A DNA stretch of 24,173 bases from Pseudomonadota bacterium (GCA_023386795.1 JAEWJB010000024.1:1-24173), one strand, 5' to 3'. Shown: positions 14,432 to 24,094, numbered from the stretch's first letter. Notes: generated by a model from the letters alone, not told the origin. Made by a program: numbers and translations.

Positions 14432-16648
14432 TCACTTCGTGGGCGCCGGCAGCATGGCCGGCTGGGCGTCGTACCACTCGCGTGCCTTGAGCAGGTGCCA
14501 TTGGCGCTGGCCGTCGTGCAGCTCCAGTGCCGCGCTGAGCAGTCCCCACTTCGCATACAAGCTGCCGTTGGGTTGCTTGCCCTGCAAGCGCAAGCGCGCG
14601 AGCACGTCGAAACGGTCGTTGCTGGCCTGGAGGTTGTCCAGCAGCAGTTGGTCGTCCTGCCAGCGTACTCGCCCGGCCATCTTCGTCTCGCCAGCGTCGA
14701 CGAGATTGTCGATCCATTTCGGGAAATCGCGCTTCTGCGCGTACAGCGCCATCAGGAAGCCGACGTCGCGCATGTCCAGCTGCACATCGGCGTCGAACAG
14801 GACCGGCGGGGTCCAGTCGGTGTGGCCGCGCTCGATCACCGCGCGCGCCCACCACTGCCCGCGTTCGCGGCCGTCGTTGCCGATGAAGCTGACGTTGCGC
14901 AGTTCGATCACGCTGGTGTCGAGGTCGAAGTTGCGTTCTTTCACTTCACCGTGGCGCAGCTGCAGGTTCGCGGCGACGTCACCGGTCAGTGCGACACCAC
15001 CGGCGCTCAAGCGCGCGGCCTGCGCCTTCACCTGCACATTGCCTTCGCCGATGTCGCCGCCCGGCAGCAACTGGAGATCGCCGCTGGCGCGGCCGCTGCC
15101 ACCTTCGAACCGCAGCTGCTGTTGCGGCAGATAGCGGTTGTAGGCCCGCAGGTCCGGCACGCGTGCATCGCGGAAGACCAGGTGCCCGCGCGTGGTCTGT
15201 TTCAAGTGCGCCGCGCTGGGCTTGCCGGGCAGCGTGCGCAGGGTGAGCCGCAGGTCGTTGCCCTCGAGGTAGGGCTTGTCCGGGGTGTCGAGCGCGGCCA
15301 CGACGAAGCGCTGCATCTGCATGGCGAGGGTCGGCAGTTGCATGCCCTGCTCGCCGGCCTCGACGTGCAGGTCGGCGCTGGCGCGGCCAGCGAAGCGCGT
15401 GGCCATCACCTGCGCGCTGGCCTCGACTTCCGGCACGCGCACGTGGCTGCCGGGCGCCAGCTGGCCGGCGCGCACCTGCGCGTCGCCATCGACCGTTCCT
15501 TCGCCGCGCAGCTGCAGCCACTTGGCACTAGGGAACAGCGCGGTGATCCAGTCCAGCGAGGCAAACCGCCAGCGCCCCCGGAGGTGGCCGGACGCGCGCG
15601 GCACCAGGCTTGCGAAGTCACGCACTGGCACGCGGCGGCCAGCGAAGCGCAGGTCCGCGTCCAGCCACAGGGCATCGGGCGCCGCGCCGGGCACCTTGGC
15701 GACGACGTGCAGGTCGTCATCGACATTCAGGCGAGCATCCAGTTCGCCCGGCAGCGCCCGGCCGTCGGCATCCAGGCCCAGCAGCGGCGCGGTCCATTGC
15801 GCGCGACTGCCGGGCGCCAGTTCGCCCCGCACCCAGCGCGCGTCGATATCGGCCTTGCCGGTGCCTGGTGCGGCACGGAACACCGGTCGGCCCTTGTCGT
15901 CGCGCCGCAGCGCCAGGCCGGTCGTGTTGCCGATCAGCCGCAGGCGGATGAGCGTCTTGTCCAGTTTCTGCAAACCTTGCGCCTGCGCGCGGGTATGCGG
16001 ATCGATGGAAAAGTCGGCATCGAAGCGGCCATCGCGCAGCCATTCGTGGTCCCCCATGCGCAGGCGCACCTGGCCCACGTGCGCCCACGAGGGATACACG
16101 CGCATCGGCCCGCTGCGCAGGCGCTTGTAGAAGCCGAACTGCGCACTGCCGCTGCCGTCGAAGTGCAGGTTTCCGAACTGCCCGCCACGCACGCTCTCGC
16201 TGTGGATGCGATCGAAACGCAGCAGCCATCCCGGATGCCCCGGGATGGGCGGCTGCGGCAGCATGGGCGGGCCATCATCGTGCTCGGTGCCGCCGGTGAC
16301 TTCGTCCGCTTCGATGCTGGGCATGTGCACCTCGCGGCGCAGCAGCGGCAGCAGCTGGATGTCGCCGCGCGCACGCGCCGCGTCGATCCGCCAGCGGGTA
16401 TGCATGACATGTCCGCGCAGGCGCGCGCCATGGACGTCCACACGGCCCGGCCACCAGCTCACGGCATGGTCCCAATGCAGGGTGAAGCGGTCAGGTTTGC
16501 GGTTGATCGCCCACGGCGCGAGTGCGGTGTTGAGGAAGATATTGGCGGCCAGCAGGTAGAACAGGTACAGGCCCGGCAAAGCGAGCAACGGCCAGCGCAG
16601 CCAACGCGGCAGGGCGTTCCATCGGGGCCGCAATGGGCGGAGGGGCAT
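14432..16648 (-). CDS. AsmA-like membrane-anchored periplasmic protein, downstream paralogue
   Basis: I do not recognise a characterised family. The 738 residues begin with a basic segment, then one membrane helix (about 19-40, including LLALPGLYLFYLLAANIFL). The rest is a long region of short beta-type repeats without further membrane spans, the layout of AsmA/TamB/YdbH-type envelope proteins with the bulk in the periplasm. It is a tandem paralogue of the next gene upstream along its whole length: RDARVPDLRAYNR, QVRAGQLAPGS, AQKRDFPKW (SQKRDFPKW in the partner) and the C-terminal W-A-L-SAALE-REWY pattern are shared. The 81-base gap suggests one operon. A terminator at 14272-14308 closes it. 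A lipid-transport or envelope-barrier role would be inference from shape only. Confidence 0.8.
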   Translation of the reverse strand: MPLRPLRPRWNALPRWLRWPLLALPGLYLFYLLAANIFLNTALAPWAINRKPDRFTLHWDHAVSWWPGRVDVHGARLRGHVMHTRWRIDAARARGDIQLLPLLRREVHMPSIEADEVTGGTEHDDGPPMLPQPPIPGHPGWLLRFDRIHSESVRGGQFGNLHFDGSGSAQFGFYKRLRSGPMRVYPSWAHVGQVRLRMGDHEWLRDGRFDADFSIDPHTRAQAQGLQKLDKTLIRLRLIGNTTGLALRRDDKGRPVFRAAPGTGKADIDARWVRGELAPGSRAQWTAPLLGLDADGRALPGELDARLNVDDDLHVVAKVPGAAPDALWLDADLRFAGRRVPVRDFASLVPRASGHLRGRWRFASLDWITALFPSAKWLQLRGEGTVDGDAQVRAGQLAPGSHVRVPEVEASAQVMATRFAGRASADLHVEAGEQGMQLPTLAMQMQRFVVAALDTPDKPYLEGNDLRLTLRTLPGKPSAAHLKQTTRGHLVFRDARVPDLRAYNRYLPQQQLRFEGGSGRASGDLQLLPGGDIGEGNVQVKAQAARLSAGGVALTGDVAANLQLRHGEVKERNFDLDTSVIELRNVSFIGNDGRERGQWWARAVIERGHTDWTPPVLFDADVQLDMRDVGFLMALYAQKRDFPKWIDNLVDAGETKMAGRVRWQDDQLLLDNLQASNDRFDVLARLRLQGKQPNGSLYAKWGLLSAALELHDGQRQWHLLKAREWYDAQPAMLPAPTK

Positions 16649-16729
16649 GCGCGGGGCGATCCATCGTCACGGGAGTAGCGGCGATGTTAGGGAGGGACCC
16701 GTGGTGCCCGCGTCAGGGCGGCCCGCACC

Positions 16730-18937
16730 TCAGCGCAACAAAGCCGGCTGCGCCTCGTACCACTGGCGGGCGCGGATCAGGTGCCAGTCGCGCTTGCCGC
16801 CCTCGGTTTCCAGCGCAGCGCTGAGCACGCCCCAGTTGGCGAACAGGTCTCCCTCGCGCTGGTTGCCACGCAGGCGCAGGCGCGCCAGCACGGTGAAACG
16901 GTCATTGCCGGCCTGCACGCGGTCCAGCACCAACTGGTCGGCGTGCCAGAAGATGCGCGCGCTCACCTGTGTCTGCCCGGCGTCGACGACCTTGCCTACC
17001 CACTTGGGGAAATCGCGCTTCTGCGAATACAGCGCCAGCAGGAAGCCGAGGTCGCGGACCTTCACCTGCGCGTTGGCATCCAGGCTGATCGGCCGGGTCC
17101 AGTCCATGTGGGCACGCGGCAGCGTCACCGTGGCCCACCAGCCGTTGTGCGGCTCGCCGTCCGGTCCGGTAAAGCTGGTGTTGCGCAGCGCCACCGTGCT
17201 GGCATCGAGAGTGAAGTTCTGCCCGCGCAGGTCGGCCTGGCGCAAGCGCAGGTCCGCGTCCAGATCGGTGCGCAGCGCGATGCCGGCGGCATGCACGCGC
17301 GCGGCACGGGCCGCTACCCGCAGCCGTCCTTCGGAAATGGTGCCGCCCGGCGCGAGGTGCATGTCGCCGCTCAAGGTGCCGCTGCCACCTTCGAAGCGCA
17401 GTTGCGCATCGGGCAGGAAGCGGTTGTATGCGCGCAGGTCGGGCACGCGGGCATCGCGGAAGGCCAGGTGCGCCGCAGCGGTCTGCTTGAGGCCGGCCAC
17501 CGTACGCTCGCCGGCGCCGGCCCGCAGGTCGAGCTGCAGGTTCTCGCCCTCGACGAATGGGCGGCGGGCTTCATCGGCGATCTGGAAACGCTGCATGCGC
17601 AGGTCCAGCGTGGGCACCAGGGCACCGGCCTCGCCGTCCACGCGCAGGTGGGCCACGGCCTGTCCATCGATGTGGTGGCCCATCACCTCCACGCTGGCAC
17701 TGGCCTCCGGCACGCTGACCTGGCTCCCCGGCGCGAGTTGGCCGGCGCGCACCTGCACGTCGGCATCCACCTGTCCTTCGCCACGCAACTTCAGCCATTG
17801 CGCCTGCGGGAACATCGCGGTGATCCACCCGAGCGACGGGAAGCGCCACTGCATCAGCACATGCCCGTTGGCGCGCGGCACCAGCGTGGTGAAGTCCTGC
17901 AGGGGCACCTTGCGCCCCTGCACGCGCAGGTCGGCATCGAGCTTGAGGTTGGCGCCGGGCTGCTCGGGCATCAGGGCGTGCACGACGATGTCCTGGTCCA
18001 CGCGTAGCTCCACGCGCGCCTCGCCCTGCAGCGGCTGGCCATCCAGGCGCGTGCCGACCAGCGGCGCGCGCCATGCCAGCCGACCGCCGGGGGCCAGTTC
18101 GCCGCGGACCCAATGCAGGTCGATGTCGGCCTCACCCTGCCCCGGCGCCGCGCGCAACACCGGGCGGCCCTGGTCGTCGCGCTGCAATGACAGCGCAGCC
18201 GTGTTGCCTTGCAGGCGCAGGTGGGCGTCGGTCTTGAGCAACTTGTCGATGCCGGCGGCCTGGTCGCGACGATGCGCATCCAGCGTGAAACCAGCATCGA
18301 TGCGCGCATCGTGCAGCAGGACCTGCTCGCCCTGCCGCAGCGTCGCGCCGGTGAAGTGCGCCTGCGAAGGCGTCAGGGCCATCGCGCCGCCACGCATCTG
18401 CTTGCTGAAGCCCACCTCGGCACGCCCCTGCCCCTGCAGCCGCAGCTGGTCGAAGTAACCTTCGCGCACGCTGTCGCTGACGATGCGGTCGAACCGCAGC
18501 ACCCAGCCCGGCTTGGCCTTTGGATCGAAGGTGGGCGGCACGATGGGCGCGCCGGGGTCGCGACGCGCGCCGCCCGTCACTTCATCGGCGACGACCCACG
18601 GCACGCGCACCTCGCGATGGAACAGCGGCAGCAGTGCCACGCGTCCCTGTACGCGCGCGGCCTGCACTTCCCAGCGCGTATGCATCACGTGCCCTTGCAG
18701 GCGCACGTCCCACGCCTTCACGTAGCCGGGCCACCCACTGAAGGCGCTGCCCCATTGCGCGGTGAACTTCTCCGGCTTGCGGTTCGCAGCCCACGGCCCC
18801 AGTGGCGTGTTGAGGAACAGGTTGGCCACCAGCAAGTAGGCCAGGTAGAGGCCCGCCAGTGCCATCAGCGTGCGCCGTACCCAGCGCGGGCAGGCGGACC
18901 ACCAGGTGCGGAGCGGGAACGGGCGCGTGGAGGTCAT
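16730..18937 (-). CDS. AsmA-like membrane-anchored periplasmic protein, upstream paralogue
   Basis: The first gene of a tandem paralogous pair; 735 residues from ATG 18937 (MTSTRPFPLRTWW). Its N-terminus then aligns within three residues of the partner's. Two upstream in-frame ATGs at 18967-18970 would add eleven or ten residues. One membrane helix lies at about 22-42 (LMALAGLYLAYLLVANLFL), followed by NTPLGPWAANRKPEKF and a long repetitive beta-rich region presumed periplasmic. Aligned blocks by eye are about half identical with the downstream copy, with conserved WVRGELAPG, RDARVPDLRAYNR and QKRDFPKWV. It is divergent from the CoA-transferase gene (176-base gap). No catalytic motif is seen. 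The best description is an uncharacterised AsmA-like envelope protein. Confidence 0.8.
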   Translation of the reverse strand: MTSTRPFPLRTWWSACPRWVRRTLMALAGLYLAYLLVANLFLNTPLGPWAANRKPEKFTAQWGSAFSGWPGYVKAWDVRLQGHVMHTRWEVQAARVQGRVALLPLFHREVRVPWVVADEVTGGARRDPGAPIVPPTFDPKAKPGWVLRFDRIVSDSVREGYFDQLRLQGQGRAEVGFSKQMRGGAMALTPSQAHFTGATLRQGEQVLLHDARIDAGFTLDAHRRDQAAGIDKLLKTDAHLRLQGNTAALSLQRDDQGRPVLRAAPGQGEADIDLHWVRGELAPGGRLAWRAPLVGTRLDGQPLQGEARVELRVDQDIVVHALMPEQPGANLKLDADLRVQGRKVPLQDFTTLVPRANGHVLMQWRFPSLGWITAMFPQAQWLKLRGEGQVDADVQVRAGQLAPGSQVSVPEASASVEVMGHHIDGQAVAHLRVDGEAGALVPTLDLRMQRFQIADEARRPFVEGENLQLDLRAGAGERTVAGLKQTAAAHLAFRDARVPDLRAYNRFLPDAQLRFEGGSGTLSGDMHLAPGGTISEGRLRVAARAARVHAAGIALRTDLDADLRLRQADLRGQNFTLDASTVALRNTSFTGPDGEPHNGWWATVTLPRAHMDWTRPISLDANAQVKVRDLGFLLALYSQKRDFPKWVGKVVDAGQTQVSARIFWHADQLVLDRVQAGNDRFTVLARLRLRGNQREGDLFANWGVLSAALETEGGKRDWHLIRARQWYEAQPALLR

Positions 18938-19071
18938 GGCCTGCGGCTGCGGTAGGCTGGGAAACATCATGCTACCCGCGACGGGCGCGGGTGATGGTGT
19001 TCATGCGGCAGGGACATATCGGCGGCGGGCGCACCATCCCACCTTCGTCGCACGCGGGCCGCCGGCATGGT

Positions 19072-19088
19072 GGCCGATAATGTCGGCC
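19072..19088. promoter_or_regulatory. Inverted repeat GGCCGA-TAATG-TCGGCC with embedded GATAAT
   Basis: A perfect 6-bp inverted repeat with a five-base centre lies 25 bases upstream of the CoA-transferase ATG. The embedded GATAAT (19076-19081) could serve as a -10, but no good -35 is seen at the right distance. It may be an operator over the promoter. The rest of the 176-base divergent gap (18938-19113) shows nothing I can name. Confidence 0.4.
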
Positions 19089-19113
19089 TCCCTCGACGCC
19101 GCAGCTTTCCGCC

Positions 19114-20631
19114 ATGACCGCCGAACGCATCCTCCATCCCCGCCTGCGCGACCGCGTGGTGTCCGCCGAAGCCGCCGCCGCCTGGATCGCGCCCGGCGAA
19201 ACCGTGGCGATGAGCGGGTTCACCGGCTCGGGTTATCCGAAGGCGGTGCCTATCGCGCTGGCGCAACAGATCGAGACCGCGCACCAGGCCGGGCAACCGT
19301 TCCAGATCAAGCTGATGACCGGCGCCTCCACCGCGCCAGAACTGGACGGCGCGCTCGCCAAGGCCGACGGCATCGCGCTGCGCATGCCGTTCCAGACCGA
19401 CCCTGACGCGCGTGCGCGCATCAACGCCGGCAAGCTGGACTACATCGACATCCACCTGAGCCATGTCGCCCAGCATGTGTGGTTCGGCTTCTACGGCGAG
19501 ATCGACACCGCGGTGATCGAGGTGACGGCGATCCGCGAGGACGGCAGCCTGGTGCCCTCCACCTCGGTGGGCAACAACAAGACCTGGCTGGACCTGGCCC
19601 GGAAGATCATCATCGAGGTCAACGAGTGGCAGCCGGCCGACATCGACGGCATGCACGACATCTACTACGGCACCGCGCTGCCGCCGCACCGCAAGCCGAT
19701 CCCGCTGGTGCATGGCGATGACCGCATCGGGCAGACCACGCTTCGCTGCGACCTGGACAAGGTGGTGGCGGTGGTGCGCACCAATGGCCCGGACCGCAAC
19801 AGCCCGTTCACCCCCGCCGACGAGACCAGCGAGCGCATCGCCGGGCACCTGATCGAATTCCTCAAGCATGAAGTGGCGCGTGGCCGCCTGCCGGCGAACC
19901 TGCTGCCGCTGCAGTCGGGCGTGGGCAACATTCCCAACGCAGTGCTGGCCGGCCTGGCCCATAGCGGCTTCCGCGACCTGGAGGCATTTACCGAGGTGAT
20001 CCAGGACGGCATGCTCGACCTGCTCAAGTCCGGCGTGCTGCGCTACGCCTCGTGCACGGGCTTCGCGTTGAGCCCGGCGGCGAACGAGGAGTTCAAGCGC
20101 AACATCGCCTTCTACCGCGAGCGCATCATCATGCGTACGCAGGAGATCTCCAACCATCCGGAGCTGGTGCGCCGCCTGGGCTGCATCGGCATGAACGGGA
20201 TGATCGAGGCCGACCTGTACGGCAACGTCAATTCCACGCACGTGATGGGCTCGCGGATCATGAACGGCATCGGGGGCTCCGGCGACTTCGCGCGCAACGG
20301 CTTCCTGTCCGCGTTCCTGAGCCCTTCGACGGCGAAGAACGGCACGATCTCCTCGATCGTGCCGATGGTCAGCCACGTCGACCACACCGAGCACGACGTG
20401 GCGGTGGTGGTCACCGAGCAGGGCCTGGCCGATCTGCGCGGCCTGACGCCCAAGCAGCGCGCGCGGGCGGTCATCGACCACTGCGTGCACCCGGATTACC
20501 GCGCCCAGCTGGAGGACTACTTCGAGCGTGCCTGCCGCGACGCGTACGGCAAGCACACGCCGCACCTGCTACCCGAAGCGCTGTCCTGGCACCAGCGCTG
20601 GCTGGATACCGGGACGATGCGGGAGGGGTGA
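19114..20631 (+). CDS. Acetyl-CoA hydrolase/transferase family protein (succinate CoA-transferase type)
   Basis: A 505-residue class I CoA-transferase of the Cat1/ScpC/AarC group, which moves CoA between succinyl-CoA and acetate and lets acetate enter, or succinate leave, the TCA cycle. The predicted catalytic glutamate is Glu294 in TEVIQDG, the same number as in Acetobacter AarC. GFTGSGYPKAVP near the start, PLQSGVGNIPNAVL (about 269-282), GGSGDFARNG and VTEQGLADLRGL are family hallmarks. The start at ATG 19114 gives the usual length. It converges with the DAHP synthase gene with only four bases between stop codons and no terminator between them, so overlapping transcripts are likely. The exact acyl donor cannot be told from sequence. 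Confidence 0.93.
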   Translation: MTAERILHPRLRDRVVSAEAAAAWIAPGETVAMSGFTGSGYPKAVPIALAQQIETAHQAGQPFQIKLMTGASTAPELDGALAKADGIALRMPFQTDPDARARINAGKLDYIDIHLSHVAQHVWFGFYGEIDTAVIEVTAIREDGSLVPSTSVGNNKTWLDLARKIIIEVNEWQPADIDGMHDIYYGTALPPHRKPIPLVHGDDRIGQTTLRCDLDKVVAVVRTNGPDRNSPFTPADETSERIAGHLIEFLKHEVARGRLPANLLPLQSGVGNIPNAVLAGLAHSGFRDLEAFTEVIQDGMLDLLKSGVLRYASCTGFALSPAANEEFKRNIAFYRERIIMRTQEISNHPELVRRLGCIGMNGMIEADLYGNVNSTHVMGSRIMNGIGGSGDFARNGFLSAFLSPSTAKNGTISSIVPMVSHVDHTEHDVAVVVTEQGLADLRGLTPKQRARAVIDHCVHPDYRAQLEDYFERACRDAYGKHTPHLLPEALSWHQRWLDTGTMREG

Positions 20632-20635
20632 GGCG

Positions 20636-21706
20636 TCAGGCCGCCTCGGCGGCCAGCGCGCGGCGCGCGCGCACCGCGTCGGCCAGCTGCGCCAGCACGG
20701 CCACCGACGTGTCCCAGTCGATGCAGCCGTCGGTGATGCTCTGCCCGTAGACCAGCGGGCGGCCTTCCACCATGTCCTGCCGGCCGCCGACCAGGTGGCT
20801 TTCCACCATCGCGCCGACGATGCGCGTCTCGCCCGCCGCCAGCTGCGCGGCGATATCGGCGATCACCTTCGGCTGGTTGTCCGGGTTCTTGCCGCTGTTG
20901 GCGTGGCTGGCGTCGATCATCAACCGCTGCGGCAGCCCCGCCTTCTGGAGTGCCGCCGCCGCGGCGTCGACGCTTTCCGCATCGTAGTTCGGCCGGCTGC
21001 CGCCGCGCAGGATGACGTGGCAATCCGGGTTGCCGCTGGTGGCGACGATCGCGGTCTGGCCTTGCTTGGTCACCGAGAGGAAGTGGTGTGCGTGCGAGGC
21101 GGCGCTGACTGCATCGGCAGCGATCTTGACGTCGCCGCTGGTGCCGTTCTTGAAGCCGATCGGGCACGACAGGCCCGACGCCAGTTCGCGATGCACCTGG
21201 CTTTCGGTGGTACGCGCACCGATCGCGCCCCAGGCGACCAGGTCGGCGATGTACTGCGGCGAGATGGTGTCCAGGAACTCCACGCCGGCCGGCAAGCCGA
21301 GGCGGTTGATGTCGCGCAGCAGGCCACGCGCCACGGCCAGGCCCTTGTTGATCTGGAAGCTGCCGTCCAGGTCCGGGTCGTTGATCAGCCCCTTCCAGCC
21401 CACGGTGGTGCGCGGCTTCTCGAAGTACACGCGCATCACGATCTCCAGCGCGTCGCCGAGCGTGTCGCGCAGCGGGCGCAGGCGCGCGGCGTATTCGAGC
21501 GCGGCCGCCGGGTCGTGGATCGAGCAGGGGCCGATCACCACCGCCAGGCGGTCGTCGCGGCCGTGCAGGATCGCGTGCAAGGCGCTGCGCGAACGCGCCA
21601 CGGTTTCCGAGGCTGCTTCATCGCACGGCAGTTCGCCGATCAACTCGGCGGGGGTGACCAGCGGCTCGATCTTGCGGATGCGCAGGTCATCGGTCAGGGG
21701 GGGCAT
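20636..21706 (-). CDS. aroG: 3-deoxy-7-phosphoheptulonate (DAHP) synthase, class I AroG/F/H type
   Basis: The first enzyme of the shikimate pathway, condensing phosphoenolpyruvate with erythrose-4-phosphate. The 356 residues align without gaps at the key sites of E. coli AroG: metal ligands Cys61, His268, Glu302 and Asp326 all fall at AroG numbering, and GPCSIHD, KPRTTVGWKG and IDASHANSGK are present. Asp146, Pro150 and Ser180, known feedback-inhibition positions in AroG, are kept, so the enzyme is probably feedback-sensitive; which aromatic amino acid it senses is not certain. The ATG at 21704-21706 has GGAG 7 bases upstream. Expression is probably controlled by the aromatic leader-peptide attenuator at 21754-21892, described separately. 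Confidence 0.95.
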   Translation of the reverse strand: MPPLTDDLRIRKIEPLVTPAELIGELPCDEAASETVARSRSALHAILHGRDDRLAVVIGPCSIHDPAAALEYAARLRPLRDTLGDALEIVMRVYFEKPRTTVGWKGLINDPDLDGSFQINKGLAVARGLLRDINRLGLPAGVEFLDTISPQYIADLVAWGAIGARTTESQVHRELASGLSCPIGFKNGTSGDVKIAADAVSAASHAHHFLSVTKQGQTAIVATSGNPDCHVILRGGSRPNYDAESVDAAAAALQKAGLPQRLMIDASHANSGKNPDNQPKVIADIAAQLAAGETRIVGAMVESHLVGGRQDMVEGRPLVYGQSITDGCIDWDTSVAVLAQLADAVRARRALAAEAA

Positions 21707-21753
21707 GGTGTGTCTCCGGGGGGGTCGAGTACTTGGGGCCCCAGCGTGGCGGC

Positions 21754-21786
21754 AATAAAAAAGCCGCCAGTTTTGCTGGCGGCTTT
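21754..21786 (-). terminator. Attenuator terminator in the aroG leader
   Basis: On the minus strand AAAGCCGCCAG (21786-21776), loop CAAAA, then CTGGCGGCTTT (21770-21760) running into TTTATTG. This is a strong intrinsic terminator lying 48 bases before the aroG start codon, where it can only act on aroG's own leader transcript. The groEL transcript already ends at 21966-21993. Confidence 0.92.
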
Positions 21787-21808
21787 CGGGATGCGTCTGA
21801 AGGTTCCT

Positions 21809-21892
21809 TCAGGGTGAGCGCAATCCTTCCTCCGCCAGCGGCATCGGAAAACCGTAATACCAAAAGTAAAAGCGGCTGCGGTTTGCGTTCAT
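21809..21892 (-). CDS. Aromatic leader peptide of aroG attenuator
   Basis: A 27-codon open frame starting MNANRSR, then FYFWYYGF, and ending LRSP before TGA (21811-21809). Seven of eight consecutive codons (21871-21848) are Phe, Tyr or Trp: Phe-Tyr-Phe-Trp-Tyr-Tyr-Gly-Phe. This is far beyond chance and is what a leader peptide measuring charged aromatic tRNAs looks like. An in-frame ATG at 21901 would add three residues, but the best promoter places the RNA start near 21894, so the message may be almost leaderless, as reported for the trp leader of Sinorhizobium. No Shine-Dalgarno sequence is visible. It is too short for most gene finders. Confidence 0.88.
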   Translation of the reverse strand: MNANRSRFYFWYYGFPMPLAEEGLRSP

Positions 21893-21900
21893 GGGAAGCA

Positions 21901-21929
21901 TTGATAACACGGGTTTTGTGCCGCGCCAA
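21901..21929 (-). promoter_or_regulatory. Probable promoter of the aroG leader
   Basis: On the minus strand TTGGCG (21929-21924), a 17-base spacer and TATCAA (21906-21901). The expected start falls near 21894, immediately before the leader-peptide ATG at 21892. The match to the sigma-70 consensus is fair, and the position fits the attenuator. Confidence 0.55.
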
Positions 21930-21961
21930 CCGTTTCATTGGCAACTGCGAAGCCGCCCGGC

Positions 21962-21993
21962 AAAAGAAAACCCCGCCTTGCGGCGGGGTTTTC
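21962..21993 (-). terminator. Intrinsic terminator after groEL
   Basis: A perfect 12-bp stem GAAAACCCCGCC/GGCGGGGTTTTC (21966-21977 with 21982-21993) and a four-base loop. On the minus strand it continues into TTTTCTTTTG. It lies 34 bases after the groEL stop and isolates aroG from the chaperonin operon. Confidence 0.93.
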
Positions 21994-22027
21994 GATACAG
22001 CGTACGGCGCGCGGCCGCGGTACGGAC

Positions 22028-23665
<1,638 letters not shown>

Positions 23666-23718
23666 TGCGATTACCTCAGTGAATAGTCAGTGGAATGCGG
23701 GGTGGAAGCGACGCGCGA

Positions 23719-24009
23719 TCAGCCGAGGATCGCGAACAGGTCGTCTTCCTTCACCACCAGCAGCTCGGCGCCGTCCAGCTTCACTTCCGTGCCGCTGTAC
23801 TTGCCGAACAGCACCTTGTCGCCCACCTTGACCTGCGGCGCGCGGACCTGGCCGTTGTCGAACACCTTGCCGGTGCCCACGGCGATGACCTCGCCCTTGA
23901 TCGGCTTCTCGGTGGCGCTGTCGGGGATCACGATGCCACCGGCGGACAGCTTCTCTTCTTCCATGCGCTTGATGACCACGCGGTCGTGCAGCGGCTTGAT
24001 GTTGGACAT
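23719..24009 (-). CDS. groS: Co-chaperonin GroES (Hsp10)
   Basis: A 96-residue heptameric lid of GroEL. MSNIKPLHDRVVIKR at the start and the mobile loop EKLSAGGIVIPDSATEKP (about 19-34), which contacts GroEL, are standard, as is the C-terminal GAELLVVKEDDLFAIL. The ATG at 24007-24009 has GAGGG 5 bases upstream and gives the family length; the frame stays open to 24123, but that part is the regulatory leader. It is the first gene of the operon and is controlled by the CIRCE-like and sigma-32-type elements upstream. Confidence 0.98.
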   Translation of the reverse strand: MSNIKPLHDRVVIKRMEEEKLSAGGIVIPDSATEKPIKGEVIAVGTGKVFDNGQVRAPQVKVGDKVLFGKYSGTEVKLDGAELLVVKEDDLFAILG

Positions 24010-24053
24010 GGCAACCCTCGATAAATGGTTGATTGGGATGGAAAAACCCGGCG

Positions 24054-24083
24054 ATTTTAGCAGTCGGTCATGGCGACTGCCAA
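24054..24083 (-). promoter_or_regulatory. CIRCE-like HrcA operator over a sigma-70-type promoter of groESL
   Basis: TTAGCAGTC (24057-24065), nine bases, then GACTGCCAA (24075-24083) matches the CIRCE layout TTAGCACTC-N9-GAGTGCTAA. One compensating change keeps the symmetry in both arms and one extra mismatch lies at the right end. On the minus strand the same bases carry TTGGCA (24083-24078), an 18-base spacer and TAAAAT (24059-24054), a good vegetative promoter. HrcA bound here would block it. hrcA itself is not in the window. Confidence 0.78.
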
Positions 24084-24094
24084 TTCGCGGACGT

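Larger units (their letters stand above)
21754..21892 (-). promoter_or_regulatory. Aromatic amino acid attenuator of aroG (leader RNA)
   Basis: Alternative pairings can be read directly. Segment 1, CCGCAGC (21881-21875), just before the aromatic codons, can pair with segment 2, GCTGGCGG (21839-21832), with one bulged G. Segment 2 can instead pair over 8 bases with segment 3, CCGCCAGC (21782-21775), which is the 5' arm of the terminator. A perfect 16-bp palindrome (21797-21812) sits between them at the leader stop codon and can be extended by GGAT-GCG/CGCATCC. A ribosome stalled on the aromatic codons would cover segment 1, free segment 2 for segment 3, and block the terminator. The structure is seen in the sequence; the mechanism is inferred from classical attenuators. 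Confidence 0.88.

Noticed and set aside
14255..18458. Long plus-strand open frames (about 800 and 600 codons) opposite the AsmA-like pair
   Set aside because: The minus-strand proteins are conserved with each other along their length and have a proper membrane anchor. The plus-strand translations are low-complexity shadows.
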